Source: Corynebacterium stationis
GTDB lineage: Bacteria > Actinomycetota > Actinomycetes > Mycobacteriales > Mycobacteriaceae
Length of the DNA stretch: 64,000 bases
Reading direction: 5' to 3'
Assembly: GCF_001941345.1 (NCBI RefSeq)
Contig: NZ_CP009251.1
Coordinates: 372,001 to 436,000, forward strand
The stretch's first letter is position 1, and each line of letters starts with the position of its first letter. Below are positions 26,848-36,312 of the stretch, piece by piece. The notes beneath the pieces are model-generated. The model saw only the letters and a list, made by a program, of their open reading frames with translations. It did no database searches and was not told the DNA's origin. A program made the position numbers and the translations under genes.

Positions 26848-28196
26848 GCATGCTCGTTGTGGGAATGTCCCACCAGTCAGCCCCAGTGGCACTGCTTGAA
26901 CGGCTCAGTATGGATGACACGGTTCGCAATGATACGTGTGAAGTTTTAGTGTCAAAGCCTTCATTGTCTGAGGCAATGATTGTGTCAACGTGCAACCGTT
27001 TAGAGGTCTACACCGTGACCAATTCTTTCCACACTGGTGTCCAAGATGTGGTGAAGGTGCTAGCTGGTAACTCCGGCGTAGATGAAGATGAGCTGCGCGG
27101 ATACCTATACGTGCGCTATGCCGATGCCGCAGCAGAGCACTTGCTCACGGTTACCGCTGGGCTGGACTCGATGGTGGTCGGCGAACAGCAGATTATTGGC
27201 CAGGTGCGCACGGCTTATCAGCTAGCAGCAGAGCAGGGCGCGGTAGGGCCGCGCATCCATGCGCTCGCGCAGTCTGCGTTGCACACCGGCAAGCGCGTGC
27301 ATTCGGAAACCGACATTGATGAAGCCGGTTCTTCCATGGTGTCTTTCGCCTTCGATCAGGCCATGATGGCCATGGGCGCGGTGGATCTCAAGGGCAAGAC
27401 GGCTCTAGTGCTGGGCGCGGGCGCGATGTCTTCCTTGGCTGCGACGCAGGCGGGCCGGTTGGGCATCGACAAGCTCATTATTGCCAACCGCACTTTTGAT
27501 CGCGCGGAACGCCTTGCAGGTCATGCACACGAGGCAGGGGTCCACGCTGAGGCCATCGAGTTTCATCGGCGTACCGCAGTGCTTGACGATGTCGACGTGG
27601 TCATCTCCGCCACCGGTGCCCAAGAATTCACGCTGACCAAGCAAGATATTCCAGCGGGGCACAACTTAATGATCATTGACCTGTCATTGCCGCGCGATAT
27701 TGATAATGCCGTGGCAGAGCTAGACAACGTTACCTTGATCAATATCGAGCGCCTGAGCAATTCGCTCGATGCGGCCGATACTGAAGTCGCAGGCGGCGCC
27801 GACCCCCAGGTGGCAGCGCGCGCTATTGTGCGGGAAGAACTCGAGGCATATAGCTCTGCACAGCGCGTACGCGAGATTGTTCCAGCGGTTGCAGCTTTGC
27901 GCCGCCGCGCGGCTGATGTCGTGGAATGCGAATTAGGTCGTCTGCAGCAAAAATCCCCCGATTTAACGGATGAACAAATTGGTGATGTCTCCCAAGCCTT
28001 AAAGCGCGTAGTAGACAAACTTCTCCATGAGCCGACCGTGCGTGCGAAGAAACTCGCCGCAAATTCCGGTACCGTGAGCCATGAAACTGCACTTCAAGAA
28101 CTATTTGGACTGCAGCTTGAAGGCTCCGGTGTATCCGTAGATGTCAAAGAGCTCCCCGAAAATCTTGATGCTTCCGTTTCCGGAAAGGATGTTTAA
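26844..28196 (+). CDS. hemA: Glutamyl-tRNA reductase
   Basis: First step of C5 tetrapyrrole synthesis: reduces Glu-tRNA(Glu) to glutamate-1-semialdehyde. 450 residues. With ATG at 26844 (six bases after GGAGGA) the catalytic Cys in [11 protein letters not shown] is residue 50, the usual place. The ATG at 26838 would abut the ribosome binding site and is rejected. [10 protein letters not shown] and the NADPH motif [12 protein letters not shown] are present, with the C-terminal dimerisation helices. It is followed two bases later by hemC, so the pair is an operon. Confidence 0.95.
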   Translation: MSMLVVGMSHQSAPVALLERLSMDDTVRNDTCEVLVSKPSLSEAMIVSTCNRLEVYTVTNSFHTGVQDVVKVLAGNSGVDEDELRGYLYVRYADAAAEHLLTVTAGLDSMVVGEQQIIGQVRTAYQLAAEQGAVGPRIHALAQSALHTGKRVHSETDIDEAGSSMVSFAFDQAMMAMGAVDLKGKTALVLGAGAMSSLAATQAGRLGIDKLIIANRTFDRAERLAGHAHEAGVHAEAIEFHRRTAVLDDVDVVISATGAQEFTLTKQDIPAGHNLMIIDLSLPRDIDNAVAELDNVTLINIERLSNSLDAADTEVAGGADPQVAARAIVREELEAYSSAQRVREIVPAVAALRRRAADVVECELGRLQQKSPDLTDEQIGDVSQALKRVVDKLLHEPTVRAKKLAANSGTVSHETALQELFGLQLEGSGVSVDVKELPENLDASVSGKDV

Positions 28197-28198
28197 CC

Positions 28199-29101
28199 AT
28201 GGCTGAACTGAAAAAGATTGGCACCCGCGGATCCAAACTTGCCACCACCCAGGCAGGACATGTGCGCGACTGGATTACAGATAATGGCACGCCTAGTGAA
28301 TTACATATTGTGACCACCGAAGGCGATATCAATATGGCGCCGGTTGAGCGCATCGGTGTTGGGGTATTTACCCACGCTTTACGTGAAGCGCTGCATGCAC
28401 AAGAATGCGATATCGCCGTGCACTCTTTCAAGGATCTGCCGACCGCGCCCGATGAGCGCTTTCACCTCATCGTGCCCAAACGCGAAGACAACCGTGAAGC
28501 ACTTATCGCACGCGATGGTCTGACCTTGGATGAACTTCCTCAAGGTGCCAAGGTCGGCACCTCGGCGCCACGACGCATCTCGCAGCTCAAGGCGCTGCGC
28601 CCGGACCTGGATATCCGCCCACTGCGCGGCAATATTGAAACGCGCATGTCTTATGTCACCGATGGCGAACTCGATGCCGTCATGTTGGCTTATGCCGGCC
28701 TAGTGCGCGCGGGCTACGCCGATCGTGCAACCCAGGTATTTTCCCCTGATGTGCTGATGCCGGCACCAGCACAAGGCGCACTGGCTGTGGAGACTAACGC
28801 TGAAGATGCAGAGCTGGTCAACGCGATTAATTGTATTGCAGATGCCAAGGCCGGCCTGCAGGCAGCAGGCGAGCGCGCCATCTTGCGCCGCCTGGAGGCA
28901 GGATGCACCGCACCGGTGGCTGCAACCTCTGTGATTGATGAGGATATTATTACCGTCCACGGCGGCGTCTTTGCCCTCGACGGCTCCCGTCAGGCAGTCG
29001 CCTCTGAAACCGGACCGTTGGAAAATGCTTATGAAATCGGCGTGAAGGTCGCGGAAGCACTTATTGAACAGGGCGCTTTTGAAATCATTGAAGCCAGCTA
29101 G
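28199..29101 (+). CDS. hemC: Hydroxymethylbilane synthase (porphobilinogen deaminase)
   Basis: Joins four porphobilinogens into hydroxymethylbilane. 300 residues. Substrate-binding Arg/Asp regions are present ([27 protein letters not shown]), and the dipyrromethane cofactor Cys is residue 236 in [13 protein letters not shown] is two bases past the hemA stop. A terminator follows at 29229, so hemA-hemC form one unit, separate from hemD-hemB. Confidence 0.95.
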   Translation: MAELKKIGTRGSKLATTQAGHVRDWITDNGTPSELHIVTTEGDINMAPVERIGVGVFTHALREALHAQECDIAVHSFKDLPTAPDERFHLIVPKREDNREALIARDGLTLDELPQGAKVGTSAPRRISQLKALRPDLDIRPLRGNIETRMSYVTDGELDAVMLAYAGLVRAGYADRATQVFSPDVLMPAPAQGALAVETNAEDAELVNAINCIADAKAGLQAAGERAILRRLEAGCTAPVAATSVIDEDIITVHGGVFALDGSRQAVASETGPLENAYEIGVKVAEALIEQGAFEIIEAS

Positions 29102-29228
29102 GAGCCATTAAATAGGTGTGAGATGGCACCTGATATAGGCGCGGGTTTTGATTGCTGCCTATTCAACTTATATGGTGTAAATATCACAAGGTCTATTGCG
29201 GATGTTTTATCGGCTCCCTTTAAGGGCC

Positions 29229-29255
29229 CCCAGGGTTGGAAAACCCTGGGCTTTT
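29229..29255 (+). terminator. Intrinsic terminator after hemC
   Basis: CCCAGGGTT (29229-29237), loop of 4, AACCCTGGG (29242-29250), then CTTTT. The rest of the roughly 300-base gap to hemD shows no gene; the hemD promoter should lie in 29260-29395. Confidence 0.85.
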
Positions 29256-29398
29256 GGCCGTAATGACCAGTTCATATTTTCCGTTTTCCACATTGGCTCA
29301 ACGGTCTTTAGCGCACAGCGCAGTCATCGGCACGTTGTAGATGGTGGCGTGTGATAAAGACCGTCCTGATCGCCGTTGATATTAGAAAAGAACCTTTA

Positions 29399-31123
29399 AT
29401 GAGCAATGCCGTGCCCCAGCTTGGCAAAGTTATCTTCGTTGGCGCAGGCCCAGGAAATCCTGAGTTACTGACCGTTCGCGCCCGTGAAGTGCTAGCCCAC
29501 AATGCGATAGCGATCGTAGACCCTGAGGTATTAAACGGCGTAAGAGACATAGTCGGTACCGCTTTACCTGTTCCGGAAGACAAGCTCGCGGCTCATGAAG
29601 CTGAATATGAGCAGATGGTGGCGGACGCGAAGGCGCAAGGCGCACGCCGCAAGCCACCGCGTCCAGCGGCACCGACTGCTGCGGAATTGCGCGAAGCAAC
29701 TCCTACCAACGGTGAATCCGGGGTAGAGGCCAACGTTGCTGCAGTCCAGCAAGGCTTGGAAGACGCTCAGGCTTTTGCTGTGGAGTACTCGCATCCAGAA
29801 TCTTTAGACGTTATTCGTCTGGTATCCGGCAACCCTTTAAACCGCGCCTCCATTAAGGCGGAAATCTCCGCTGTGGCTGCTGCCGGTCTAGAGTTCCAGG
29901 TCGTACCAGGTATGTCTTTGCCTTCGACCGTGCCCTCTTTTGCTGGTCTGGCTTTAGGCTCCACGTACACAGAAGCGGATGTCACCGATGGGGATGTGGA
30001 CTGGGACCTTTTAGCCCAGGCGGCGCAACCTTTGGTTTTACAAGCAACAGCTGAGCATCTGCCTTTGATTTCCCAGGAACTTTTGTCTCGCGGATTGCCG
30101 TCAGAGATGGAAGCGTTTGTGACTGTGCACGGCACCACCCGTTTGCAGCGCACTTATGAAACGAACCTGGGGACCATCGGCAAGCTTAATGCTGAGTTAG
30201 TAGGGCATTTAGTGATTACTTTGGGACGTAGTTTTGATGACCGCACGAAGTACTCGTGGTGGGAAAACCGCTCCTTGTATGGCTGGCGCGTCTTAGTGCC
30301 ACGCACCAAGGCGCAAGCGGCAGCGATGTCTGCGCGCTTGGCCTCCTATGGTGCAATTCCGCAGTCGGTACCAACGATTTCTGTGGAGCCACCCCGCAAC
30401 CCTGCGCAGATGGATCGCGCAATCAAGGGCATTGTGGAAGGCCGCTACAAGTGGATCGTGTTTACATCGGTCAACGCCGTGACCGCGGTGTGGGACAAGA
30501 TTGCTGAACTTGGCCTGGACGCGCGTGATTTCGCCGGTGTTAACCTCGCTGCCGTGGGGGAGAAGACCGCCGATGCCATCCGCGAAAAGGGCATGAGCCC
30601 TGAGGTCTTGCCAAAGCCCAACCGTCAAAATGCTGAAGGTCTGGTGGATGTATTCCCGAACTTCGTCGAGGATATCGACGCTGTCGGCCGCGTACTTTTG
30701 CCACGCGCTGATATCGCCGGCGAATCCCTAGTTACTGGCCTTGAAGCTTTGGGCTGGGAAGTTGATGACGTCGTGGCTTACCGCACTGTGCGCGCGGCAC
30801 CGCCATCAGCTGAAGTTCGCGACATGATTAAATCCGGTGGCTTTGATGCCGTGGCCTTTACTTCGGGCTCCACCGTGCGCAACCTTGTTGGCATCGCCGG
30901 CAAGCCGCACCAGCGCACCATCATCGCGTGCATTGGCCCATCGACGAAGGCTGCAGCAGAAGAGATGGGGCTGCGCGTTGACGTTGTCCCAGAAGTCGCC
31001 GACGTGCCAGCGCTTGTCGATGCTTTGGCCGACCACGTCGCCGCCCTTCGCGCCGCAGGCAACCTGCCTGCACCGCGCAAGAAACGCCGCGCGCGTAAGA
31101 AGACGGTTAAAGTCGAAGGGTAA
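29399..31123 (+). CDS. hemD: Uroporphyrinogen-III synthase fused to a methyltransferase-like domain
   Basis: Two-domain protein of about 574 residues. Residues 1-280 resemble the SAM-dependent uroporphyrinogen-III methyltransferase (FVGAGPGNPELLTVRA; VVPGMSLPSTVPSFAGLAL). Residues 290-565 are HemD (GWRVLVPRTKAQA; FTSVNAV; AFTSGSTVRNL), which cyclises hydroxymethylbilane. The usual GDPFVFGRG methyltransferase motif reads SGNPLNRAS, so methyl transfer activity is doubtful. The frame runs back to GTG 29351, but ATG 29399 gives the family start MSNAVPQLGKV. A basic tail (KKRRARKKTVK) ends the protein. Confidence 0.9.
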   Translation: MSNAVPQLGKVIFVGAGPGNPELLTVRAREVLAHNAIAIVDPEVLNGVRDIVGTALPVPEDKLAAHEAEYEQMVADAKAQGARRKPPRPAAPTAAELREATPTNGESGVEANVAAVQQGLEDAQAFAVEYSHPESLDVIRLVSGNPLNRASIKAEISAVAAAGLEFQVVPGMSLPSTVPSFAGLALGSTYTEADVTDGDVDWDLLAQAAQPLVLQATAEHLPLISQELLSRGLPSEMEAFVTVHGTTRLQRTYETNLGTIGKLNAELVGHLVITLGRSFDDRTKYSWWENRSLYGWRVLVPRTKAQAAAMSARLASYGAIPQSVPTISVEPPRNPAQMDRAIKGIVEGRYKWIVFTSVNAVTAVWDKIAELGLDARDFAGVNLAAVGEKTADAIREKGMSPEVLPKPNRQNAEGLVDVFPNFVEDIDAVGRVLLPRADIAGESLVTGLEALGWEVDDVVAYRTVRAAPPSAEVRDMIKSGGFDAVAFTSGSTVRNLVGIAGKPHQRTIIACIGPSTKAAAEEMGLRVDVVPEVADVPALVDALADHVAALRAAGNLPAPRKKRRARKKTVKVEG

Positions 31124-31152
31124 AGAACTAAAGTTCTTTACCTAGATATAAG

Positions 31153-31168
31153 TAAGGTTTTAGCCTTA
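31153..31168. promoter_or_regulatory. Inverted repeat between hemD and hemB
   Basis: TAAGG-TTTTAG-CCTTA. It lies about 30 bases before the hemB start, after another dyad (AAAGAACT-AA-AGTTCTTT near 31122-31139). It could be an operator for an iron or haem regulator or an RNA hairpin; it does not match the full DtxR consensus as I know it. Confidence 0.25.
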
Positions 31169-31197
31169 TACCGCAAGACAAAGGAGCCTGATTAAAG

Positions 31198-32190
31198 GTG
31201 AGCTATTTTCCACAACGTCGTCCCCGTCGTCTCCGCCAAAACCCTGCCATGCGGGATTTGGTTGCGGAAACACAGCTTTCACCACGCGATCTCATCTTGC
31301 CGATGTTTGTGGCCGATGGAATTGATCAACCCAAAGAGATTTCTTCCATGCCGGGCGTCTACCAGCACACTGAAGAGTCTTTGATCCAAGCCATCCGCGA
31401 GGCCCAGGAAGCCGGCGTGCGCTGCGTTGACCTCTTCGGCGTTCCACGAGAAGAAGACAAAGATGCTCAAGGCTCCCCAGCGTGGGATCCAGAAGGCATA
31501 CTAAACCGTGCTTTGACCCGGGTGCGCAAGGAATTCGGAAATGACATTTTGATCATGGCTGATACCTGCCTGGATGAGTTCACCGACCACGGCCACTGCG
31601 GCGTGCTCGATAGTCAAGGCCGCGTCGATAACGATGTAACACTCGAGCTGTACGTCGCTATGTCCATCGCGCAGGCGCGCGCTGGTGCACATATCGTGAG
31701 CCCTTCGGGCATGATGGACGGCCAAATTGGCGCTATCCGTGAAGGCCTCGACGCTGCAGGCTTTGAAGATGTTGCAATCATGGCCTATTCCGCCAAGTAT
31801 GCTTCGGCCTTCTTCGGACCTTTCCGTGAAGCAGTCGGTTCTTCTTTGGAAGGCGACCGACGCACCTACCAACAAGACCCTGCGAATTACCGCGAGTCGA
31901 TGTTGGAAGTAGACCTCGATATCGAAGAGGGTGCGGACTTTGTCATGGTCAAGCCAGCTCTTCCTTACCTCGATGTACTGGCTGGTACGGCTGAACGCTC
32001 GCCAGTGCCAGTTGCGGCTTACCAGGTCTCTGGTGAGTACGCGATGATTAAGGCCGCTGGTGCAAATGGCTGGGTTGATGAGCAAGCCGTTATGATGGAG
32101 TCTTTAATCTCGATCAAGCGCGCTGGCGCTGACCAGATTTTCACCTACTTCGCTACTGAAGCAGCACGAATCTTAAACCAGCAGGTTTAA
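31198..32190 (+). CDS. hemB: Delta-aminolevulinic acid dehydratase (porphobilinogen synthase)
   Basis: Condenses two 5-aminolevulinates into porphobilinogen. 330 residues. Both active-site Lys are present ([10 protein letters not shown] and [10 protein letters not shown]). The metal loop reads [14 protein letters not shown]: first and third Cys of the zinc-type site are kept while the middle one is Asp. GTG start at 31198 with AAAGGAG about 12 bases before it. Same strand as hemD, 74 bases apart. Confidence 0.95.
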   Translation: MSYFPQRRPRRLRQNPAMRDLVAETQLSPRDLILPMFVADGIDQPKEISSMPGVYQHTEESLIQAIREAQEAGVRCVDLFGVPREEDKDAQGSPAWDPEGILNRALTRVRKEFGNDILIMADTCLDEFTDHGHCGVLDSQGRVDNDVTLELYVAMSIAQARAGAHIVSPSGMMDGQIGAIREGLDAAGFEDVAIMAYSAKYASAFFGPFREAVGSSLEGDRRTYQQDPANYRESMLEVDLDIEEGADFVMVKPALPYLDVLAGTAERSPVPVAAYQVSGEYAMIKAAGANGWVDEQAVMMESLISIKRAGADQIFTYFATEAARILNQQV

Positions 32191-32210
32191 AACAAGGAGG
32201 CCTCCCCACA

Positions 32211-33134
32211 GTGATTTCCGTGCCATTGACTGCCCAGCAGCGCTTTGCTGCTTCGCAGGACTTAAACCCCGGCTCTCCGGAAGCTTCTTCGGAAACGGGC
32301 GGGAATCCCGGGGAGGGTGACACCCACGGTAGCGGGAATCAACCTGCGCCGACTCCTCCTGCCAAAGACAGCAAGCCGGCAGATGCTAAAAGGCCGGAAT
32401 CAGCTCAGTTGCTCATCAACGTTATGGGCGGCGCGCTGATTCTGGAGTTTATCCACCAGGTATTTTCTTTCATCCTGGCGGTGTTGAACTTTGATGTTCT
32501 CAAAGCCACCGCAAAACGCACCGTGGGGGAAGAGTCAGCTTTTTCTGACACCCTGATTAACCTCACCGCATGGGGTTCGCTGGCGATGACCACGCTTATT
32601 TCCCTGGTTATCATCGCGGTGCTGGCGTCCATGGTGTGGCTTTTTAATAAACAGTCCAAGCACGCTGGTACAGCGCGACGCATGCTGTTTATCTTTTCTT
32701 TGTATTTTACTTTCCGTCTCTTCCTGGTATTTATGACCAGGCCTGCCACGGGCACGGATTCTCCCGATTGGCTCTATGTCATCGATGGGTCTTTGCAGAT
32801 TCTCGTCGGCGTTGCCGCAGTTCTAGTGATTGTCTTTGCTAATCGTTCTGAGACTTTGGAATACACCGGCGAGATGGAAAAGCTTCGCCAGCTCGAGCAA
32901 GAACAAAGGAAGCTACAAGAACAGCGGGCTCGGGAAGCCAGAGAAAAGCTCAACAATGCCGATAAATCAGGCAAGTCCGGCAAGTCGGGTAAGGCTGGCA
33001 AGAATTCGCCGAAGGTGCACGACGAAGCAGACTATGGCACCTTCAAAGGCATGATTGGTCGCTGGTTTAAAGGCGGCAAAAATGACAAGAACGACAAGAA
33101 CGATAAACACGACAACACCAACGGCAAAAACTAG
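32211..33134 (+). CDS. Membrane protein with charged coiled-coil tail
   Basis: 307 residues, GTG start with AAGGAGG eleven bases upstream. A disordered Pro/Gly-rich head (1-60) is followed by four membrane helices (about 64-92, 112-145, 150-172, 182-206), then a long Glu/Arg/Gln helix (about 215-245) and a Lys/Gly/Asn-rich tail with SGKSGKSGKAGK and DKNDKND repeats. It lies 20 bases after hemB, as in other corynebacteria and mycobacteria (Rv0513 position). No function known. Confidence 0.75.
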   Translation: MISVPLTAQQRFAASQDLNPGSPEASSETGGNPGEGDTHGSGNQPAPTPPAKDSKPADAKRPESAQLLINVMGGALILEFIHQVFSFILAVLNFDVLKATAKRTVGEESAFSDTLINLTAWGSLAMTTLISLVIIAVLASMVWLFNKQSKHAGTARRMLFIFSLYFTFRLFLVFMTRPATGTDSPDWLYVIDGSLQILVGVAAVLVIVFANRSETLEYTGEMEKLRQLEQEQRKLQEQRAREAREKLNNADKSGKSGKSGKAGKNSPKVHDEADYGTFKGMIGRWFKGGKNDKNDKNDKHDNTNGKN

Positions 33135-33207
33135 GTCGTCTAATAAACTTGGCCGTGGGTAAAATTGTGGCCAACTAGCGAATTAAAAGCCTTAAAGGAA
33201 GCACGCG

Positions 33208-33693
33208 ATGGATGATTACGATCGACGGCAAGGCCCGGTTGACTACAACCGCGCATACACTCCGCCACGCGTGCCGCAGGAAGTTTCGCCTGCGTCTTTG
33301 CGCTGGGCTTATTGGGCACTGGTAGCAGCTGCCGTAGTGATGCTCTGTGCGGGACTATTCGGCATTTTTGAAAACGGTCCCGAATCTGGAATGGATGAAC
33401 CAGGCGCGGTAAAATTCAACCGCTATTTGATTGCCGGGTTCAATATTGTCGGCGCCATTATCTTCTCCGTCATTTCTCCGCAATTGGCGCAGGGCTCCAA
33501 ATTGGGCCGCCGCATCATCACCGTCACCGCAGCCATCGTGCTATTTATCATCGTCGCAGGTTTCCTGATCGGTGTCTCGGGCTTCTTCTTAGTTATCATC
33601 CCGGTGCTCATCGCCATCGCGCTATTACTGATGTTTAGACCTGCCGCAAATGACTTCATCGCGAAGAAAGCTGGTAGCCCAACTTGGGATTAA
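33208..33693 (+). CDS. Small four-helix membrane protein
   Basis: 161 residues, with a Pro-rich cytoplasmic head (1-30) and then helices at about 33-54, 72-92, 98-118 and 120-140, the last two nearly continuous. AAAGGAAG before the ATG. Not recognised; its place between hemB and hemE is shared by related species. Confidence 0.72.
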   Translation: MDDYDRRQGPVDYNRAYTPPRVPQEVSPASLRWAYWALVAAAVVMLCAGLFGIFENGPESGMDEPGAVKFNRYLIAGFNIVGAIIFSVISPQLAQGSKLGRRIITVTAAIVLFIIVAGFLIGVSGFFLVIIPVLIAIALLLMFRPAANDFIAKKAGSPTWD

Positions 33694-33743
33694 TAGCCGC
33701 GCCACACTGCATGACTCATACTTTTGGACGATAGTGGGGCATA

Positions 33744-34811
33744 ATGTCATGTATGTCGAAACGTAACCTCACCAATGCTCCCTTGCTTGATGCTGCAGCT
33801 GGTAAGACCCCGTCACGCCCGGCCGTATGGTTTATGCGCCAGGCTGGTCGTTCACTTCCTGAATACCGCACAGCACGCGAAGGCATCTCGATGTTGGATT
33901 CGTGCTTCATGCCAGAACTCCTCGCCGAAATCACCCTCCAGCCAGTCCGCCGTCATGATGTCGACGCGGCGATCTTGTTCTCCGATATTGTTGTCCCGCT
34001 CCGCGCCGCAGGAATCGGCGTAGACATTGTTGCCGGCCGTGGACCGGTCATGGATAAGGCGGTACGCACCCGCTCCGATATCCACAATCTTCCAATCTTG
34101 GACCACCACGTCGACGAAGTCGCCGATGGCATCAAGATCATTTTGGATGAACTCACCGATACCCAAGCTCTCATCGGCTTTGTGGGCGCGCCCTTTACCT
34201 TGGCTTCCTACCTGATTGAAGGTGGTCCATCTAAGAACCATGAAATCACCAAGGCGCTCATGCACTCCGATCCGGAGACCTGGCATGCCTTGATGAAGCG
34301 CCTGGTGCCAACGATTATCAACTTCCTCGACGTTCAAATCGAGGCAGGCATTGATGCCATGCAGCTCTTTGACTCGTGGGCAGGCTACCTCAACCGTGAT
34401 GACTACCGCGAGTACGTGCTGCCATATTCCACGGAAATCCTGGAGCATGTTGCAGGTGTTGTCCCACGCATCCACTTCGGTGTGGGCACTGGCGAGTTGT
34501 TGCCAGCGATGGCTGAAGCAGGCTCGGAAGTCATGGGTGTGGATTACCGCGTGCGTATGGATGAAGCAGCTGAGCGCATCCACGCGGCGCACGGTGCACA
34601 CGCATTGCAGGGTAACTTGGATCCTGCACTGCTTTTCGCTGGCGATGATGCGGTTCGTAAGGCTGTACGTTCTATTCGTGACCAGGTGGCCACTGCGCAG
34701 GCCGCAGGCCACGCAACCGGACATATCTGGAACTTAGGACACGGCGTATTGCCCACCACGGATGCTGAAGCGATTACGCGTGCAGTAGCAATTATCCACG
34801 AGGAGGGTTAA
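33744..34811 (+). CDS. hemE: Uroporphyrinogen decarboxylase
   Basis: Removes four carboxyl groups from uroporphyrinogen III to give coproporphyrinogen III. 355 residues. Signature WFMRQAGRSLPEYR near residue 30 with the substrate Arg pair, the catalytic Asp in ILFSDIVVPL, and FVGAPFTLASYLIEGG. ATG 33744 is listed; ATG 33753 is equally possible. The stop is directly followed by hemY ATG with no gap. Confidence 0.95.
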   Translation: MSCMSKRNLTNAPLLDAAAGKTPSRPAVWFMRQAGRSLPEYRTAREGISMLDSCFMPELLAEITLQPVRRHDVDAAILFSDIVVPLRAAGIGVDIVAGRGPVMDKAVRTRSDIHNLPILDHHVDEVADGIKIILDELTDTQALIGFVGAPFTLASYLIEGGPSKNHEITKALMHSDPETWHALMKRLVPTIINFLDVQIEAGIDAMQLFDSWAGYLNRDDYREYVLPYSTEILEHVAGVVPRIHFGVGTGELLPAMAEAGSEVMGVDYRVRMDEAAERIHAAHGAHALQGNLDPALLFAGDDAVRKAVRSIRDQVATAQAAGHATGHIWNLGHGVLPTTDAEAITRAVAIIHEEG

Positions 34812-36233
34812 ATGAGAATTGCCATTGTTGGCGCAGGTCTAGCGGGATTAACCACCGCATATGAGCTTCGAGGCGGAGACTTAGGCGCAGATGCGCATAT
34901 CGATGTCTTTGAAGCCTCGGATCGCATTGGCGGCAAGCTGTTTACGGTGCCGTTTAATGATGGGCCCGTCGACCTTGGCGCTGAGGCATTTTTAGCACGC
35001 CGCGAAGATGCTCTGGAATTTTTTACCGAACTGGACCTCGCCGATTCTCTGGTGGAACCTTCCGGCAAGTCCTCGTTGGTGTACTCCCAAAGCAACCTGC
35101 AGGATCTCCCACGCGGGGGAGTCATGGGTATTCCATCAACCTCCGCGCCGGTAGCCCACCTGGTCAGCGAAGAAACCGTACGTCGCATCGACGCGGAAAA
35201 TGATGCAGAGGCAATCGATTGGACCGTGGGTGAAGACCGCAGCATTGGCCAACTCGTGCGCGAGCGCTACGGCGATGAAGTAGTCGACCGCATTGTCTCA
35301 TCACTTCTGGGCGGAGTGTATTCCTGCCTCGCTGATGATTTAGGTGTACGTGCAACCGTGCCGCAGCTAGCAGAAGCACTTGATTCCTTGGCACAGGCCG
35401 GGGAAAAGGTCACCCTCTCGGCTGCAGTGGCGCAGATTGAGAAGTCACGGCCTGCGCCTAGCGATGGCCCAGTAAAGCCAGTCTTTAATGCCTTTGCAGG
35501 TGGCTATGCCGAACTCTATGAAACCTTGGCGGAAAAATCACAAGCAGATATCCACCTGGATACCTTTGTTTCTGGGATTACGTTTGATGCCAAGACGTCG
35601 AAATACACCATCACGGGCCAGGGTGTCCCCGGTGATACGGAGGCTTATGACCGCGTTGTCGTGGCAGCGCCAGCGCCAACGACTGCGCGTTTGCTGAGCA
35701 AGGTTGCTCCCGAGGCAGCCGCTGCGCTCAAGCCCGTAAAGCTGGCCAGCTCCGCGGTCGTGGGATTGAAATTCGATTCCGATGCTGGCTTGCCCGATAA
35801 CTCCGGGGTGTTGATTGCTGCGGATCAACCTGGCGTGCACGCTAAGGCTTTTACCTTTAGCTCGAAGAAATGGCCGCATCTGAAAGAGCGCATCGGTGAT
35901 GGTGCACTGATTCGGGCCAGCTTCGGACGCTTTGGCGATGACGCCCTCGCGCGTGAAGAAGAAGATACGTTGGTCGATTACGCCCTAGATGATCTACTGA
36001 CCATTACTGGCTTTGATGCGCGCGCTGCGGGCGTGAGCGAAATCTACACCCAGCGCTGGTTCGGCGGGCTGCCACGGTTTGATGACAACCACCTAGCGAC
36101 CGTAGCGACCGTGCGTGAAAAGATCGCTGCGCAGCCAGGCCTAGAAGTTACCGGTGCTTGGGCTGGGGGAGTGGGCGTGCCAGCGGTTATCGCTGATGCC
36201 CGTGCTGCTGCGCAGCGGATCCTGGGTAGCTAA
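34812..36233 (+). CDS. hemY: Coproporphyrinogen III / protoporphyrinogen oxidase
   Basis: FAD-dependent oxidase, 473 residues. N-terminal dinucleotide motif IAIVGAGLAGLTTAYEL, then FEASDRIGGKL, and the C-terminal FAD closing motif GAWAGGVGVPAVIADARAAA. In Gram-positive bacteria this enzyme works on coproporphyrinogen III (coproporphyrin-dependent route), so I read it as CgoX-type; that reassignment is family knowledge. The ferrochelatase and ChdC/HemQ partners are not in the window. Coupled to hemE. Confidence 0.93.
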   Translation: MRIAIVGAGLAGLTTAYELRGGDLGADAHIDVFEASDRIGGKLFTVPFNDGPVDLGAEAFLARREDALEFFTELDLADSLVEPSGKSSLVYSQSNLQDLPRGGVMGIPSTSAPVAHLVSEETVRRIDAENDAEAIDWTVGEDRSIGQLVRERYGDEVVDRIVSSLLGGVYSCLADDLGVRATVPQLAEALDSLAQAGEKVTLSAAVAQIEKSRPAPSDGPVKPVFNAFAGGYAELYETLAEKSQADIHLDTFVSGITFDAKTSKYTITGQGVPGDTEAYDRVVVAAPAPTTARLLSKVAPEAAAALKPVKLASSAVVGLKFDSDAGLPDNSGVLIAADQPGVHAKAFTFSSKKWPHLKERIGDGALIRASFGRFGDDALAREEEDTLVDYALDDLLTITGFDARAAGVSEIYTQRWFGGLPRFDDNHLATVATVREKIAAQPGLEVTGAWAGGVGVPAVIADARAAAQRILGS

Positions 36234-36259
36234 AGCTTCGGCTTAAAACCTGGCAAAAC

Positions 36260-36304
36260 AAACCCCAGCCTGCTTTTCTTCGGGAAAGTGCAGCGCTGGG
36301 GTTT
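36260..36304. terminator. Bidirectional terminator between hemY and the dehydrogenase gene
   Basis: AAACCCCAGC (36260-36269) pairs with GCTGGGGTTT (36295-36304), with an inner CTGC/GTGCAG stem and TTCG-containing loop. Flanked by A and T runs, between convergent genes. Confidence 0.8.
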
Positions 36305-36312
36305 AATGATTT

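Noticed and set aside
33852..34724. 290-residue minus-strand frame inside hemE
   Set aside because: Exact shadow of a well-conserved gene; His/Asp-rich with no domain.
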